NCBI RefSeq assembly: GCF_963678635.1 | Contig: NW_026971050.1 | Span: 89,060 to 153,059, forward strand | Direction of reading: 5' to 3' | Source: Symsagittifera roscoffensis | Taxonomy: Eukaryota > Xenacoelomorpha > Acoela > Convolutidae | DNA length: 64,000 nt | In this document: positions 42,741-56,244 of the stretch, in pieces | Layout of the letters: each line of letters begins with the position of its first letter | How positions within the stretch are numbered: position 1 is the stretch's first letter | Translations under genes and position numbers: made by a program | Notes under the pieces: generated by a model | The model's input: the letters and a program-made list of their open reading frames with translations, nothing else | Databases searched by the model: none | What the model was told of the DNA's origin: nothing

Positions 42741-42913
42741 TAGCCTTTAAGCTGTAACGGGTCGTAGTCTCATGTCACAAACGAACCGAACTGGCTCCGA
42801 CCGTTCTTGAGGTAGAAAAACACAAGAGATAGTGTCCCTGACCCTTGAGCCAGTGGTTATAGGGCCTATTTTTCTTAAGCCTCATGTGTGACTGCAGTAG
42901 ACGAATGTTACAG
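42741..42913. mobile_element. Diverged LTR-like sequence, right piece (fossil)
   Basis: 173 bp after the young LTR that end GACGAATGTTACA, matching the LTR terminus. Together with 17540-18216 it suggests an older LTR split by the young insertion. Confidence 0.5.
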
Positions 42914-43500
42914 TTTTGGGCAAAGTCTTTTTGTTGAAACTGCCCCATTCATCACACATTGGTATAACAAAGTTATCAAAACACCTACCTCCAGCTTTAG
43001 CTGGGGCCCCTAGTTGTTATATTTTATCGAGACATGCAAAATTTCTGTTTATTTTTTCATGTTTTCGTGTTGTATCGCAAGCTGTGCGAAGCTCCGATTC
43101 GCCTCTGTCCACTTTGTCAATTTTTTTTCAGAATAACGCATCCTTGAAAAATAACCCCAAAGGCTCTGCGATTTCTTGTGTACTTTTCAATTTCTTAGGA
43201 GATTTTGCACCTTTAACTTTTTCTTAAAATCTCCTTTTCTTTTCAGCATCTTTATTTCATCATTAAATTTTCATCATCATTTTTATAAATTGTTTTGGAA
43301 GTGTTGCGAAGCTCCGCTTTACCCCTAAATAATTGTGACTAGCTGGTAGTCCTGAATTATTCCAGCATTCAATGACTTCATCCGTACCTAGCATGCCTGA
43401 TTAGAGTATGAGGAACGAAGCTGGTGCTGGAATATAAAATATCAATTTCCCAGTAAACTTCATGAGTAGGGCATTTCCATTTTGTTGGTTTTTTTTTCAG
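42914..43500. other. NCAPG: Upstream region of NCAPG
   Basis: Contains pieces of the dispersed hairpin repeat (GCGAAGCTCCGATTCGCC near 43085; GCGAAGCTCCGCTTT near 43303) and two polypyrimidine-CAG acceptor-like sites followed by AATAA/AATAATG (near 43130 and 43500). No TATA-type promoter was picked out. The promoter may lie here or, if the gene is trans-spliced or has an upstream 5' exon, elsewhere. Confidence 0.5.
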
Positions 43501-43504
43501 AATA
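43499..43504 (+). promoter_or_regulatory. NCAPG: Splice acceptor 4 nt before the NCAPG start codon
   Basis: A nine-T tract then CAG at 43498-43500, followed by AATA and the ATG at 43505. So close to the start, this is either the end of a 5'-UTR intron or a spliced-leader trans-splice site. The sequence does not decide between them. Confidence 0.6.
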
Positions 43505-43696
43505 ATGCCTCCTAAAAAAGGTACCAAAAAAGCTCTCGCAGCTGGTGGCAATGGAAACGGAAAAGAAGCTATCACCACGTTGAAGCAAAATGAGAAGAAG
43601 CTTCAACATGAACTGATAAATCTTTTTGATAAAGTGCAAAATGGAAAATTAGACAATGAAACAGCAGTGTCGATTCTCAGACGTTATTATGAAAAG
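43505..43696 (+). CDS. NCAPG: NCAPG exon 1
   Basis: 64 codons from MPPKKGTKK (lysine-rich start) to RRYYEK; donor at 43697 (GTTTAG, weak consensus). Phase 0. Confidence 0.88.
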
Positions 43697-46600
43697 GTTT
43701 AGTGTTTCTTTCATTTTGTTGAACTATTTTTTGTTGATTAATGAAAATTAGCTGATGTTTAGGCAAGAGGAGTCACTGGTCAGAATGAAATTGAAAATAT
43801 TCCAGACTTCGCAGAAAACATCCAAGATTTCAATACTTTTATCAGTGGAATTTTGGTACAAAATTATGAGATACCTGAAAAATCGTTTCCCGTGGAAAAG
43901 AGCCTAAAACTTTTTGCTTCATTTGCTTGCTACTGTATAGGCGAAGAGTTGCCTTTTGTGGATCAATTAACATGGCTAATTGAACAGGTTAGTCTGCAAT
44001 TTTTGTTATATTGTTTTGTATAGAGTTTAGATCTGCTATCATTGAAAATGCATTTAGTTTCACGACGATCAGCGAAAACAGTTTCGTCTGAAAACATGTC
44101 AACTTATACTGAATATCATGACCCTGTGCGCGAGCGAAGAAATTGACCTGAGCGTTGACCTCTGGAACAAACTCCGCAATATTCTGCTGGTTCGGAGCAG
44201 AGACAAATCCTCGGAGGCGCGACTGATGGCAGTGAAGGCACTCGTGTTTTTTCAGCCTCAATTAGATGATGAAGATATGGAAGACGATGCAGCTACGCGC
44301 ACTCAGGAATTGGACAAAGATGCTGTCGTGAAACGTGAGATATTTGCAGAATTGAATGAAGCTTAAAAAATTGTGTGAAAAGAGGTTTTTACTATTTAAC
44401 GCTTTAAATGGAAGCTCGTATCGAACTTTTATTATTTTTTTTCGCGATTTCCTAATTTGCAGTTTTTACTCAACCCAAACATTATGAATTGGACAATTCT
44501 TTAAAAGGCAGCTTGATTTTAAAAAAAACTAAATTACAAAAGGGGCCCTTCCGTTTAGTTACGGTAAGTGCACAAGCTGGATAGGGCCATACCAGCGTTA
44601 TAAAAATGCATATATATCAGCAATAAAGTCATAAATCAGCATTAAATGCATCGTCGTAATGTTAATTTATCTTAGAAGTCCTTCCTCTACAATAGCGCTT
44701 ATGGAGTTGTCGATCAATTGAACTTTGCGTAGCGATCTGCACCCCCTTATACAAAGTATAAAACATTGTTAATTGTTTAAACTTAATACAAAGTATAAAA
44801 CACTATTATACAAAGTTAATTGAGTCAAACTAGGCTATACTTTGTCGTTTCAGAATTGGCCTTTTTATTGGGAGCTGAATCAGCTGAAATACGCAAGGTG
44901 GTTCTATCTTCTCTCGTGGTTAATAACAACACAGTGTTGAAGTGTATTCTGCGACACTGCCGTGACGTGGACATGGGTTGTCGTGCAATTGCTGTTCAGA
45001 CGCTGTCTCAGTTTGTTACCATTAAGGCTCTCTCGTTCCAGCAACGAGTGGATGTTCTAACGATTGCGTTCAGAAACTCATCCCATCGTAAGCCAATATT
45101 TGTTTCCCTTCTACCCTTGCGAATGGTAAATTTCAGAACTTGTATCTGCTCAAAGATTGCCGGCTTAATTTAATCTTCGCAAGTTTTGTTCCGTTTCTAA
45201 TTGTTGCGATTTTCGATACGAAAGTAACGGAATATTTGTGCTCGGGGTGGGTTTTTTTTGTTCAGACAAATTTCGACTTTTTAACTAGCCATTTTTGACG
45301 GAACTTTTTTATATCATTCAAAAGGTATTGTTGTCCTCAGCTTAAAATTGAAAAGATATTTCACCTGTGATCATTTTTCGTAAAGTTATGAGGGTTTAAA
45401 GATTGCCATTTTGGCCAATTTGGGACAATTAACGCACGATATAATTCGCGCTATTAACGCGTCAGCGAGATTTAATCCGTCTTAGAAATCGTTCCAAATT
45501 GGTTCAAGGATGCTTTCATGCCAAAAAAATCAATTGATTACAAGGACTAAATTTCATCTAATAATATTTTATTTGCAAATTAGCTCCCTCCGTTTTTGGC
45601 TCTTTACACTTTTCCTTGCTTTCTAATTGTTCCGACTTTCGATACGAAAGTAACGGAATATTTGTGCTCGGGGTGGGTTTTTTTTTCTTCAGACAAATTT
45701 CGACTTTTTAACTAGCTATTTTTGACGGAATTTTTTTTATATCATTCAAAAGGTATTGTTGTCCTCAGCTTAAAATTGAAAAGATGTTTCACCTGTGATC
45801 ATTTTTCGTAAAGTTATGAGGGTTTAAAGATTGCCATTTTGGCCAATTTGGGACAATTAACGCACGATATAATTCGCGCTATTAACGCGTCAGCGAGATT
45901 TAATCCGTCTTAAAATCGTTCCAAATTGGTTGAAAGAAGCTTATTTGCCATAATTGATTTGTTACAAGGAGCGAAATTTATCCTTTTGTTCTTTGTATGG
46001 CGTGTGGGGGATGATTTTCATGTAAAATTCAAAAAAAAAATCATTTTATTTTATTACATTTAATTTTTTTTAGGTTATTGCTGCTCCATAAGCCTTAAAA
46101 GGCAGTCGGCACATTCAAGGCTTTGCCCTTATACGAGCAGTCGTTTTCAAATTTCTGGTATGTTAGTCTAGAATGAACTTTTATCGAGACATGCGAAAAT
46201 TTCATTTTTGGCAGAGCTGGTTTTTCAGTTTTTTTACTTATGTTTGTGTTAATCGCAAGTGGCGCGAAGCTCCGCTTCGCCTCTGTGTGAAGTATGGTTC
46301 GTTGTTCTTGGTTTTCAAATAGTTTTGTTTGTTCACGATTCTAAGCAGAACCCAAAAGTCATAATAGTGGCTGAGTTTTGAAGAATGTTGATGAATTGAC
46401 AGGTTTTATATCTCGAGTGCTGCCTACTTATTCTTTGCCATGGAAATTTTCTATTTGTCTAGTTTTTTGCGGCGAGATTTTTCTAAACTGATGCATAGAA
46501 CACATTATATATTCATTCCACGAAAAAGACTAAACCAATTATAACTACTTTCTGGTGCGTGTCTGTTTTTGATCAGAGCGATCCTTTTCTGCTCATTTTC

Positions 46601-49600
46601 TAGGTTAACTGGTTTTGAGGGTGAATTGAAAACTGTGTTGTGCATCTAAAGGGAAATACTTGGTGTATAGTTATCGCATACTGCTAAATGATAAATAGTT
46701 CGTGCATTTTATATCAGTCAGAAGTAGCTGCATATACTGATATTATATTGCAGAAAGAAAATTTGGTCTTTCTGATTATTAATAAGGAATGTATCGTTCC
46801 TGACACCGGCTTTGACTAATTATAGAAGGAACTTGAACTCCTTTAGACCGAAAACTCTCGAAAAAAAAATCAATTGATTACAAGGACTAAATTTCATCTA
46901 ATAATATTCTATTTGCAAATTGGCTCCGTCCGTTTTTGGCTCTTTACACTTTTCCTTGCTTTCTAATTTTCTATTGTCATAGTCGTTTCAAGTGTTAATA
47001 TGGCTAAATGCACGATGGTGCTATAAAAGTTTTCTTTGTAATATGACAACGCGAAATTCAAATATTGGTGCAAACTGGCATAGAGATTTTTTGCTACTAA
47101 AGTTGTGTGATTTGTTTAACAGCTGCAATGGAAGCTGCGGTGAAGAGTCTTCTGAACAGCTGGCTGTCCCAGGTGGGAGGGGGCATCTCTGACTTCCTCA
47201 AGGTCATCGACCCTGTCTTGAATCCTCTTCTCTGCTCCAAACTGGTCCACACCATCTGTATCTCCCTCCCCAATCCACAAATGGCTCTGGACAGTTTTGA
47301 TGTTTTAGACGAGCGGTAATTTTTTTGCAGTTTTCTTCTACGTCTTTCGTGAATAATGGTTGATTTTAAGTGCCAATATGGAATCATTTTGTCCTGTATC
47401 TGGGTTTTCACTAAAATATAAGTATCATTTTCAATGGACTTTTCTTGAACTTATTTAAGAAGGTTCTTTTACATGATTTTGAACCAAAGATTTTTTAAGT
47501 GTTTCAATTATATTGTAAAAACAGCAAAATTTAAGGTTATTTATCAATACATTGTGTTTTTGTTCAAATTTCAAACCGCCAGGACGTAAGTCATTAACCT
47601 ACTATTTCTAATGAATGTACTCAATGATATAAATGTGTTACTTTTTGCAGGAAACTGTTGAGCGAGGAGTGGTGTTCTCCTGAGAATGCGTTCCAGTGGA
47701 GCAAACTGCTGGAGTTCCTCAAGGACCAACACCAGACAGAACTGCTGGATAAGAACACGCCCAATGTCTCAGAGTTCGCTCACTTCTTAGCTCAGTAAGC
47801 ATCTATAATACGCAGTGAAACGAATTTAAAACGGCCATTTTAATGAATTACGATTGCGAGAAACAAGCATCCTCGCGACATATTTAAAGAGTCTGATACT
47901 ACGTCAAAAATCAATCAAAGAAATATAAAAAAATGGTTTCAATTTAAAGCTCTTTTTGCTACCCCCCCCCCCCCCCCCCCAAACCCAACCCAACCCCTCA
48001 CACAACTATCAATTTTATGGTGTAACGAGTGGTTTTACAAGGTTAATTAGGGAGACCAAATATGTTTGGCACAGCCTAATTAGTCCGCATGTCAATTTTC
48101 AAAACGATAGGACAATGTCAACAGTAGCTTTTTTAGTTAAAAATTGCAGGTGGGGTGGGGGAAAGGAAAAAGAGACCAATTTGATAATGCTTGTTTGGCA
48201 ATCTCAGTTCATTGAAGTTGTTTCGTTGAATAAAAAGATCAATTTAATTTTTGACTTCTGACGTAGTATCACTCTTTAAATATGTCGTGATGATTTTTTT
48301 TCAGGAAAAGTCTTAAAATTTGTTCAGGCTCAAATTTACTTCGGGAATCGAAAAAAATGATTGAAAAATTACTTTTTTGTATTTGGAAAAATATGAATCA
48401 AGTTAAACCTTAAAATTTCAAGAGCTTTAACTTGATTTATGTTTTCTTAAATACAAATTTCAGAAAATTTTAATCAATGTTTTTGGTTCCCTTGAGTTAT
48501 CTTACACTTCCAAGCATCTGTTTCCTTTGTTTTCTGAAGTTTTTAGTTACTATTTTTGAATATAAAAGGGTACAGTTCTCTTCTTCCGGCAACATTGATA
48601 AACAACGTTTAAGAAATATTTGAATCAAATATATATATTTCATCCTAGAATTTTAATCAATCGCGGTTTTTCTATGAGACTTACATTTGATTCTAGTAGA
48701 GAATATTTATTAAGACGATGATTTAATTGAAAATCTTTCAGGATCAAACTCTTTTGTGTCAGCTTTGATACCTACTTAAACGATATTGACGAATGTGCAG
48801 CTCAATTACTCTTTGGACGCCTGTGTTTTGTTTTTGTTTTAACTTGCTCAAATGCTTCATTGACTTGTTTTTGTACTGATGTCTATTTAATATGATCTTC
48901 TTTTTCAGCCACTCGAAGAAACTTGGCGAGACGGACGTGGAAGACGAATTGATCAGTCGGACGTTCGTGCTGCAGCAGTTCCTGGACATCGCAGACCTCC
49001 TGGATCTGTCCATGGACGAAGTGGGAAGGTCAGAATTTTGTTTTCATTTTTCCTGGGATATCTTTCAATCTGAAACATATCCCAAGTGGAAATTATCCAG
49101 ATTGGAAGATATCCCAGGAAATAAATAAAAGAATTTATTATTTATTTATTACCTGGGATATCTTCCAATCTGAATTATATAAGTCTACTGATTAAAAGTC
49201 TGCTTAATTGCACAAAATCAAGTTGCATCAGTTTGTAGAGTCATTTTGGGTATCCGTTGTGGATTTCATTTAAAATGGAAAAATGTTTTTTTTTAATATC
49301 ATATTCTGGATTGAAGTTGCTTGGGTTTGTTTTAGGAAAAATCTCGTGCAAGTGTTGGAATGTAACCTGAGAAACGCTTCAAACAACGAGTACTCGCGAC
49401 TTGTGACACAAGAGTTGAAATTGCTCTATAAGCTACTCGGGAAACAGAAATTCATTCACGCTTCTTTGGACGCCATCGACGAGTTGCGATTTCCTCTCGG
49501 AGGCACGAGCAGCGACGACTTCGAAGTGCAGAAAGGCCGTGCGATGAATAAGTCGGCGACTGAAATGGGAAACCAGTCAGTAGCGGGAAGTGCGAATGAA

Positions 49601-52600
49601 TCATCAGTATCGTCTTTGGACGCGAGTGGGCAGATAGTAGATTTGGAAACCAGTATGCTAAGAGAGCAACAGTTTCAGGTACATTTAAAGCAATGTTTGA
49701 ATCTAAGATTATTTGTAAAAGTTTTTATTGTAAGCTTTAACCGATTCATTGAATGAGCCTCAATGCGGCTGTCTTCGTTCGTGACTATTCACCAAATTAA
49801 TGAAAAATGGTTTAAATGAAAAAGGAGCTTGCGTTCAATATTTGCTTAGAAAAAAATAATGTGTTCCATCCGTTAATAACTATTAAGAAATGATGCATTT
49901 CATTTCATTTCTTTAGTTAAAACGGAGGGAAGCTCCAATATCGAACATCAAAAGTGTAAATTTTACAAAAATCGTGATGGACTTCTAATTTAAAAGAGGT
50001 TTTTCTTTTCATATGTCCCAGCGGAATAAAAACTTTACCTAACGCTCAGTGTTTCTCGAATTGAGTTCTCGAATCTTATCAAAACAGTGTCAATCATAAT
50101 TTGTTCTTGAACTTCGAAGAGCTTTAAGGCCATGTTTTTTCTTTTAAATTCAAAATTTGAAATTTTTTTTCAAAAAACAGCCAGTTTTTCTATTTCATTG
50201 CATTTATTGACTCTTTTCTTAGTCTGTTGGCTATGTTTTATTTTTTACACGTGCGCAATATACTACCCTCCATTTTGTTCCAGCCTAATTCGCAACTACT
50301 GTTGCTACTTTTGGTGGAACCATTATTTTCACAAAAGTGGTGAAAAAACCGACTACTAACTGTGTGCCGCATATTACGGTAGCCTCTTTACCCCGTACTC
50401 GACGGCCTTAAAAACTCCGAGTGGGGAGGGGATTGGGACTTTTAACCCATTTTTGGATTTTTCATTTCATCAAAAATTACTCTGCCAAAACTTCATTTAA
50501 AAAACATGTTCATGGAATTTTCTCTGCATAAGCTGATACGCCCTTTTTGTGTAGAAAAAGATATTGACTTAAGAAATGTCTTAATTGTGGAATTTTGACT
50601 TTTTTCGGAAAGTTTAGAAGTTTTTGACTTTTGTTGAACCACCGTGCGAAATCTAAGATTAAGGGTTTAATCGAAAGATTTTTTTTTTTTACAAAAACAA
50701 GTTTGACTTAGAAAAGGTCTACTTCTTGTTTACCGGTTCTCCTTGTAAGCCGAGGGTTACAGGTACAATCGAAAGATTGTCGCTAGTCTTTTTCTGCATA
50801 GCGGCTACGCCCTTTTTGTAGGAATCAATGTTAGACTTAGCGAAAGTCAATTTTTCGAAACCTTGTTCATTTTTGGCTTTTTTATTTTCTTGAAAATTCG
50901 GTGCCAAATCTGAGATGGACTTCAATCGAAAGATGAAATTTTAAGGGTATCCCTTGTGCCTGCAAGTTTTCTCAGTTTTGGTACGAAATTTGCAATGGTC
51001 TTTGACCTTTTGACATTTTTTGACTTCAGTCAATTTTCCCAAAAGTAGTGTGCCTATTCTCAAATAGGATATCAATCGAATTGAGTTGTTTTAAAGATCT
51101 CCTCTGCAAAGGTTTTTTCTCAATAAATTTGACAGGGAATCTGCTGTGGACTTAGTGTCCATTTTTGAAAGTTTTGTTATATATTTGCAAAATTACGCTT
51201 TACCTTTCGCCTTTGAATTTTTTCGGAAAATTTGTCTAATAGATAGCCTCAGCTGGGCCACAGTTTTTTTCACAAGTGACCTTGCGGCAGATGCGAGGAC
51301 GCTATACGTGTAATCTACAGGTGCGAGGTTTAAATCCGTATCATTGAATTACTTTTAATTTTATTTGGTGGTACGTATCAGGTGCTGTTTAGCATTGGCA
51401 ATGTAATAGCACCTGTAGCTGCCGTTTTCTTGCTTGTGTTTGTGAAGTGCAGCTTTGCATCTGTGTTTTACTAGGCGTGAGGGCTATAATTAAAAAGAAC
51501 TGTCACATCCCTAAATTCCCTTGCCTCTTAAACTTGCCTCGTCATTTGGAGAGCGTTCCTATAAAAGCATAGCAATCTTCTAGAGACCAGAAAGAGCCAT
51601 GATGAGATCTGACAAGAACCGAAACTTTTTGCGCTTCAAGTAGTATTCTCAATCTTCTTTTTCAGTTGAACAAACTGCGCGTGGAGATTATAAAGTGTCG
51701 AGATGTGATGGATTCTTTTGTGGCAGAGAGGGATTTCATGAGGGCACAGGAGGAGAAGGAGACTCTCACTCAGCTGGAGAGGCAGAAGGATGAGATACAG
51801 AAGAGCATAGATGAGTTGAAGAACGTCAAGGTCACAAGAGGCCTCAAGGACAAGAATAAGAAACAGAAGGAAGGTAATCGAATTGAAAAATTAAATTATA
51901 AATGTGTTTAAGCCAAATAAAATCAAACAAGATTGGTTTGTTGTTTTGCGTTCAGCTCAATTTCTGGATCTACAACCAAAAACATCCCCAACACAAGAAA
52001 AAATCTTTTGCATTCATGGGGAAATTTTTTTAAATTTCCTGATTTGCCCACTGCAAGGCCCCCCTAGGCGAGGGGGTGTCATCCTCAAAAGTAATTGAAT
52101 TCTGTGCAAGAAGCATAGAAAGTGCTTGCCAGCTCTTGACCCGATGACAGTTATGAATGCAAAAGATTTTTATCTTGTGTTGAGGGTGTTTTTGGTGGTA
52201 GATCCAGAAATTGAGCTGAACGCAAAACAACAAACCAATCTTGTTTGATTTTATTTGGCCTTAGAATACATTTATAATTTAATTTATCGTACCGGAGCGT
52301 TAAGAATTCAATCACCTCAAAAATTTTGGCTGAAATTTAAAAGATGAAGTGTCATTTCCAGCGAAAAATAATGAAGCTTAGCAGATTGAGATAACCTGGG
52401 TGCGAAGTCGCGTAAATTCCATATTTAGTTTTCTTGCTGTCATGAAAACTTCGACTGTTAAGTTATGAAAATGGGCTCTTCCTGGGGATTTCTTGAAAAT
52501 AAAGTGACGGAACTAAGGGCGCAAAATTTATTAAAAACGCTCTTTCGTTGTTCTAAGTTGACGAAATTGCGCATGTAAAAGGGGTGAAATTTTCATTGTC

Positions 52601-55600
52601 GTGTATCGTGTAATATTTATTGTGATACTTAACTATCCATTTTTCTCGGGACCCATTTTATTTAATCAAAATTATTTTTAACAGGTGAGAACAACAAAGA
52701 AGACGAGGTCGGAGAAAAGTGCGGAGAAGGCGATGCTAGTGATTCTCACGAAAATGATGGGATGAGATCGGGTCAGAATCGAGAGAGCACAGAGGAAACG
52801 GTACGATTTGTTCAGATATATTGACTAGTTTAAGATCGAAACGTCTAGAAATCTATTGGATAAAATCTTTTTGTGTGAGTAGCCCAAAAATGCTAATAGC
52901 AAAAGAATTTTTTAGTATACTAAATATTTTGTTTCGAAATCTTTGTTTGCTTCTTATTTGAAACTAGATCAGAACAAAAGAATTTGAGCATGAACAGAAA
53001 TTTTTTATTTTTCCGACTTTCGATACAAAAGTAACGGAATATGTGATCTCGTGGTGGGTTTTTTTTCTTGAGACAAATTTCGACTTTTTAACTAGCCATT
53101 TTAGAAGGATTTTTTTTTTCATACCATTCCAAAAGTATTGTTGAGCTTATGTTTGTTATTTCACCTGTGATGATTTTTCGTAGAGTTATGGGGGTTTAAA
53201 GATTGCCAATTTGGGACAATTAACGCGCTATATATTTCGCGCTATTAACGAGTAAGCGGAGATTTAATCATTCTCAGAAATTGTTCCAAATTGGTTGAAT
53301 GAAGCTTTTTTGCCATAATTGATTTGTTACAAGAAGCGGAATCTATTCTTTTGTACTTTGTATGGCGTGTGGGGGGATGATTTTCATAAAAAGTTTCAAA
53401 ATATACAAAAAAAAGTTTCATTTTGTTTTATTACATTAGTTTTTTGTATATTATTTCTGCTCCATAAACCTTAAAAGGCAGTCGGGCCATTCAGGGCTTC
53501 GCCCTGATACGAGCATTCTTGTTCGATTTTCGAACCAGCAGTGAAATATAAATTTACAGAAAGACATGGAAAACACTTACTGCGTGGCTTAAAACACTCC
53601 TTTTCAAAGAATAAATTGCGCTTTTGCGGTAAGTATTGGCAGCTTAGAATTATTTTTGTCATATTTCAGACGATGCTCATTTTTTAAAAACCATAAGACT
53701 AGAATTGTTATCTGATTGCACAAGCAATGCTTGTGTTATAGTATGAACTATCTTTTTTCCAACCTAAGTTGCAAATATTGTTGCGATAAAATGTGTTCAT
53801 TTTGACCAATAACCAACTATTAAGTACAGCCAATGCTAGGGATTTTAACACACTATTATTGTTCCAATTTCTGTTACGAAAGTAACGGAATATTTGTGCT
53901 CGGCGTGGTTTTTTTTCTTTTGACAATCTGCGACCTTTTAACTAGCCATTTTTGACGAGATTTTTTAAAATATCATTCTCAAAGTATTGTTGTCCTGAGC
54001 TTAAATTTGAAAAGATATTTTACCTGTGATCATTTTTCGTGAAGTTATGAGGGTTTATAAATTGCCAATTTGGGACAATTAAGGCGCGATATATTTCGCG
54101 CTATTAACGCGTAAGCGGAGATTTAATCCGTCATAGAAATCGTTCCAAATTGGTTGAAGGAAGTTTATTTGCCATAATTGATTTGTACTAGGTGCGAAGT
54201 TTATCTTTTTGTACTTAATATGACGTGTGAAGGGATGATTTTCACTAAAAATCTCAAATTAAAAAAAATTCATTTTTTTTAAACATTTAATTGTTTCATG
54301 TTGTTACTGCTCTATAAATTAAGGCTTGTTAGTTGGTAAATTTCTTTTTTTTAATTGACATGCTAATGCGTCATAATTGGCATGCGTCACTTAAGAATTA
54401 TGTCATAAGGCAACATTTTTGTTCCGTCAATCCTTTGCTTTCATTTGATTTTTTCTTAAAGAGTCAATGAACGTAGTTCAGACTCTTAGATAAATCTCGA
54501 TGATTTTTTTCAAGAACAGTCCTAAAATTTGTTCAGGCTCAAATTTACTTTTTCGCGTTTTCATTTTAAGTTCACTTCATTTCCTCTGTTAAAAGGAAGG
54601 CAAACTCCACTATCGAACGACAAAAGTTTCGAAAGTGGAATTTAATTTTCAGATTTCCCAGCGAAATTAAAGTTTTACTTATTGATCCAGTTTTCTTAAA
54701 TGGGGTTAATTTTAGCAAAAAGTGTCAATCATAAAAGAGCTTTATGGCCAAAGCTTTAAGGCCATCTTTTTTTTCGAAAATTGATATTTTTACATAAACA
54801 ATTCAGTTTGTTTTGTGCACTTGCGCTCATTGACTTTTTTTCAACTGTCTGTTGGCTATGTTTCTGTTTTTTGTTACAGAAGGACCCGATTGCGATCTTC
54901 CAGTGGCTCTCGATCGCCCACCGGATCCCTCAGCAGGTGCGATTCAACAGTCTGCCCCTGGCTCTGCAGCAACTGAGGACCACTCTGGTCCAGAGACTGG
55001 CCACTCCCGTGGATGCTGTGCGGCTGAAGACAGTCCAGTGCATCGGAGTGTACTCTGTGTTTGATAAAGAATATGCAGTCCAGATGTTGCCACTGATTGT
55101 ACAGGTGCATTTTTGACCCTGTGATTTTTATCGCCTTTTGGGATTATCCCACATTCTGTGTTAATTGTTCCGACTTTCGATACGAAAGTAACGGAATATT
55201 TGTGCTCGGGGTGGGTTTTTTTTTTCTTCAGACAAATTTCTACTTTTTAACTAGCAATTTTTGACGGATTTTTTTTTATCATTCAAAAGGTATTGTTGTC
55301 CTGAGCTTGAATTCTAAAGATATTTCACCTGTGATAATTTTTCGTAAAGTTATGAGGATTTAAAGATTGCCATTTTGACCAATTTGGGACAATTAACGCG
55401 CGATATAATTCGCGCTATTAACGCGTAAACGGAGATTTGATCCGTCTTAGAAATCGTTCCAAATTGGTGGAAAGAAGCTTATTTGCCATAATTGATTTGT
55501 TACTAGGAGCGAAATCTATTGTTTTGTACTTATATGGCGTGTGGGGGGATGATTTTTCAAATTTTAGAAGAAAAAAAATTATTTCATTTATTTTTTTTAT

Positions 55601-56203
55601 GTTGTTTTTGTTATCACTGCTCCATAAACGTTAAAAGGCAGTCGGAACTTTCAGGGCTTCGCTCTGATACGAGCAGTCTTGTTACACTTGCGATCAGCTT
55701 AGTGTGTTATTACGAACCTTCTTTTTTTCTAACCTCACTCGGAAATAAAAGTGTTCATTAAAAGTGAGCAATTATTTGAAAGTTTCACTGTAGTATTGGA
55801 AATCACAGTAGCCGGTTTCAATCTCAACGATAGACGAATTTTTGCTAATTCGAAAATTATTTCTAATTTATAAGAGCTGCGTGTTCCCGCAAGTGTTTGC
55901 GAAGCGAATCTTGGCGACTGTGTATAATTATGTTAGCTGATTAGAGTTGAAGCAACTGGATGAAAATATCGGTGACCCCGAGTTCTTCAATCGCTCTAAA
56001 TATCATGCTTTTTTTGAGTAGTCAATTTTTTGGAAATAATTGAACCATCTATCGATTATTTTGTCGTAAAGATCTTTGCAATAGACATCTCTCTTAGCAC
56101 AATAGAAACCCGTAAGAGAATAAAAAAGAGATCCAAAATGAAGGCATATGTAAATGTATAAGACACTTAGATATGTGTCTTCAAAGTAATCATGATAATA
56201 ATC

Positions 56204-56244
<41 letters not shown>

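Larger units (their letters stand above)
49679..51665 (+). other. NCAPG: NCAPG intron 8 (2 kb)
   Basis: Holds a family B copy (49905-50240), a ~270-bp-spaced repeat of CTGCAT..GCTACGCCCTTTTTGT (near 50523 and 50795), and a tRNA-like SINE (51262-51480). No gene. Confidence 0.7.

Noticed and set aside
18214-42743. TAG as the Gypsy target-site duplication
   Set aside because: Only 3 bp, shorter than the 4-6 bp usual for these elements; could be chance.
42916-43227. 103-codon plus-strand frame upstream of NCAPG
   Set aside because: Runs through repeat sequence with the GCGAAGC hairpin; no motif, and its composition is that of non-coding DNA.
47956-48261. 101-codon frame starting with a proline run
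   Set aside because: The prolines come from a C-run inside a MITE-like element within an intron.
51904-52233. Two opposing frames of 64-67 codons in intron 9
   Set aside because: They are mirror images caused by the fold-back arms.
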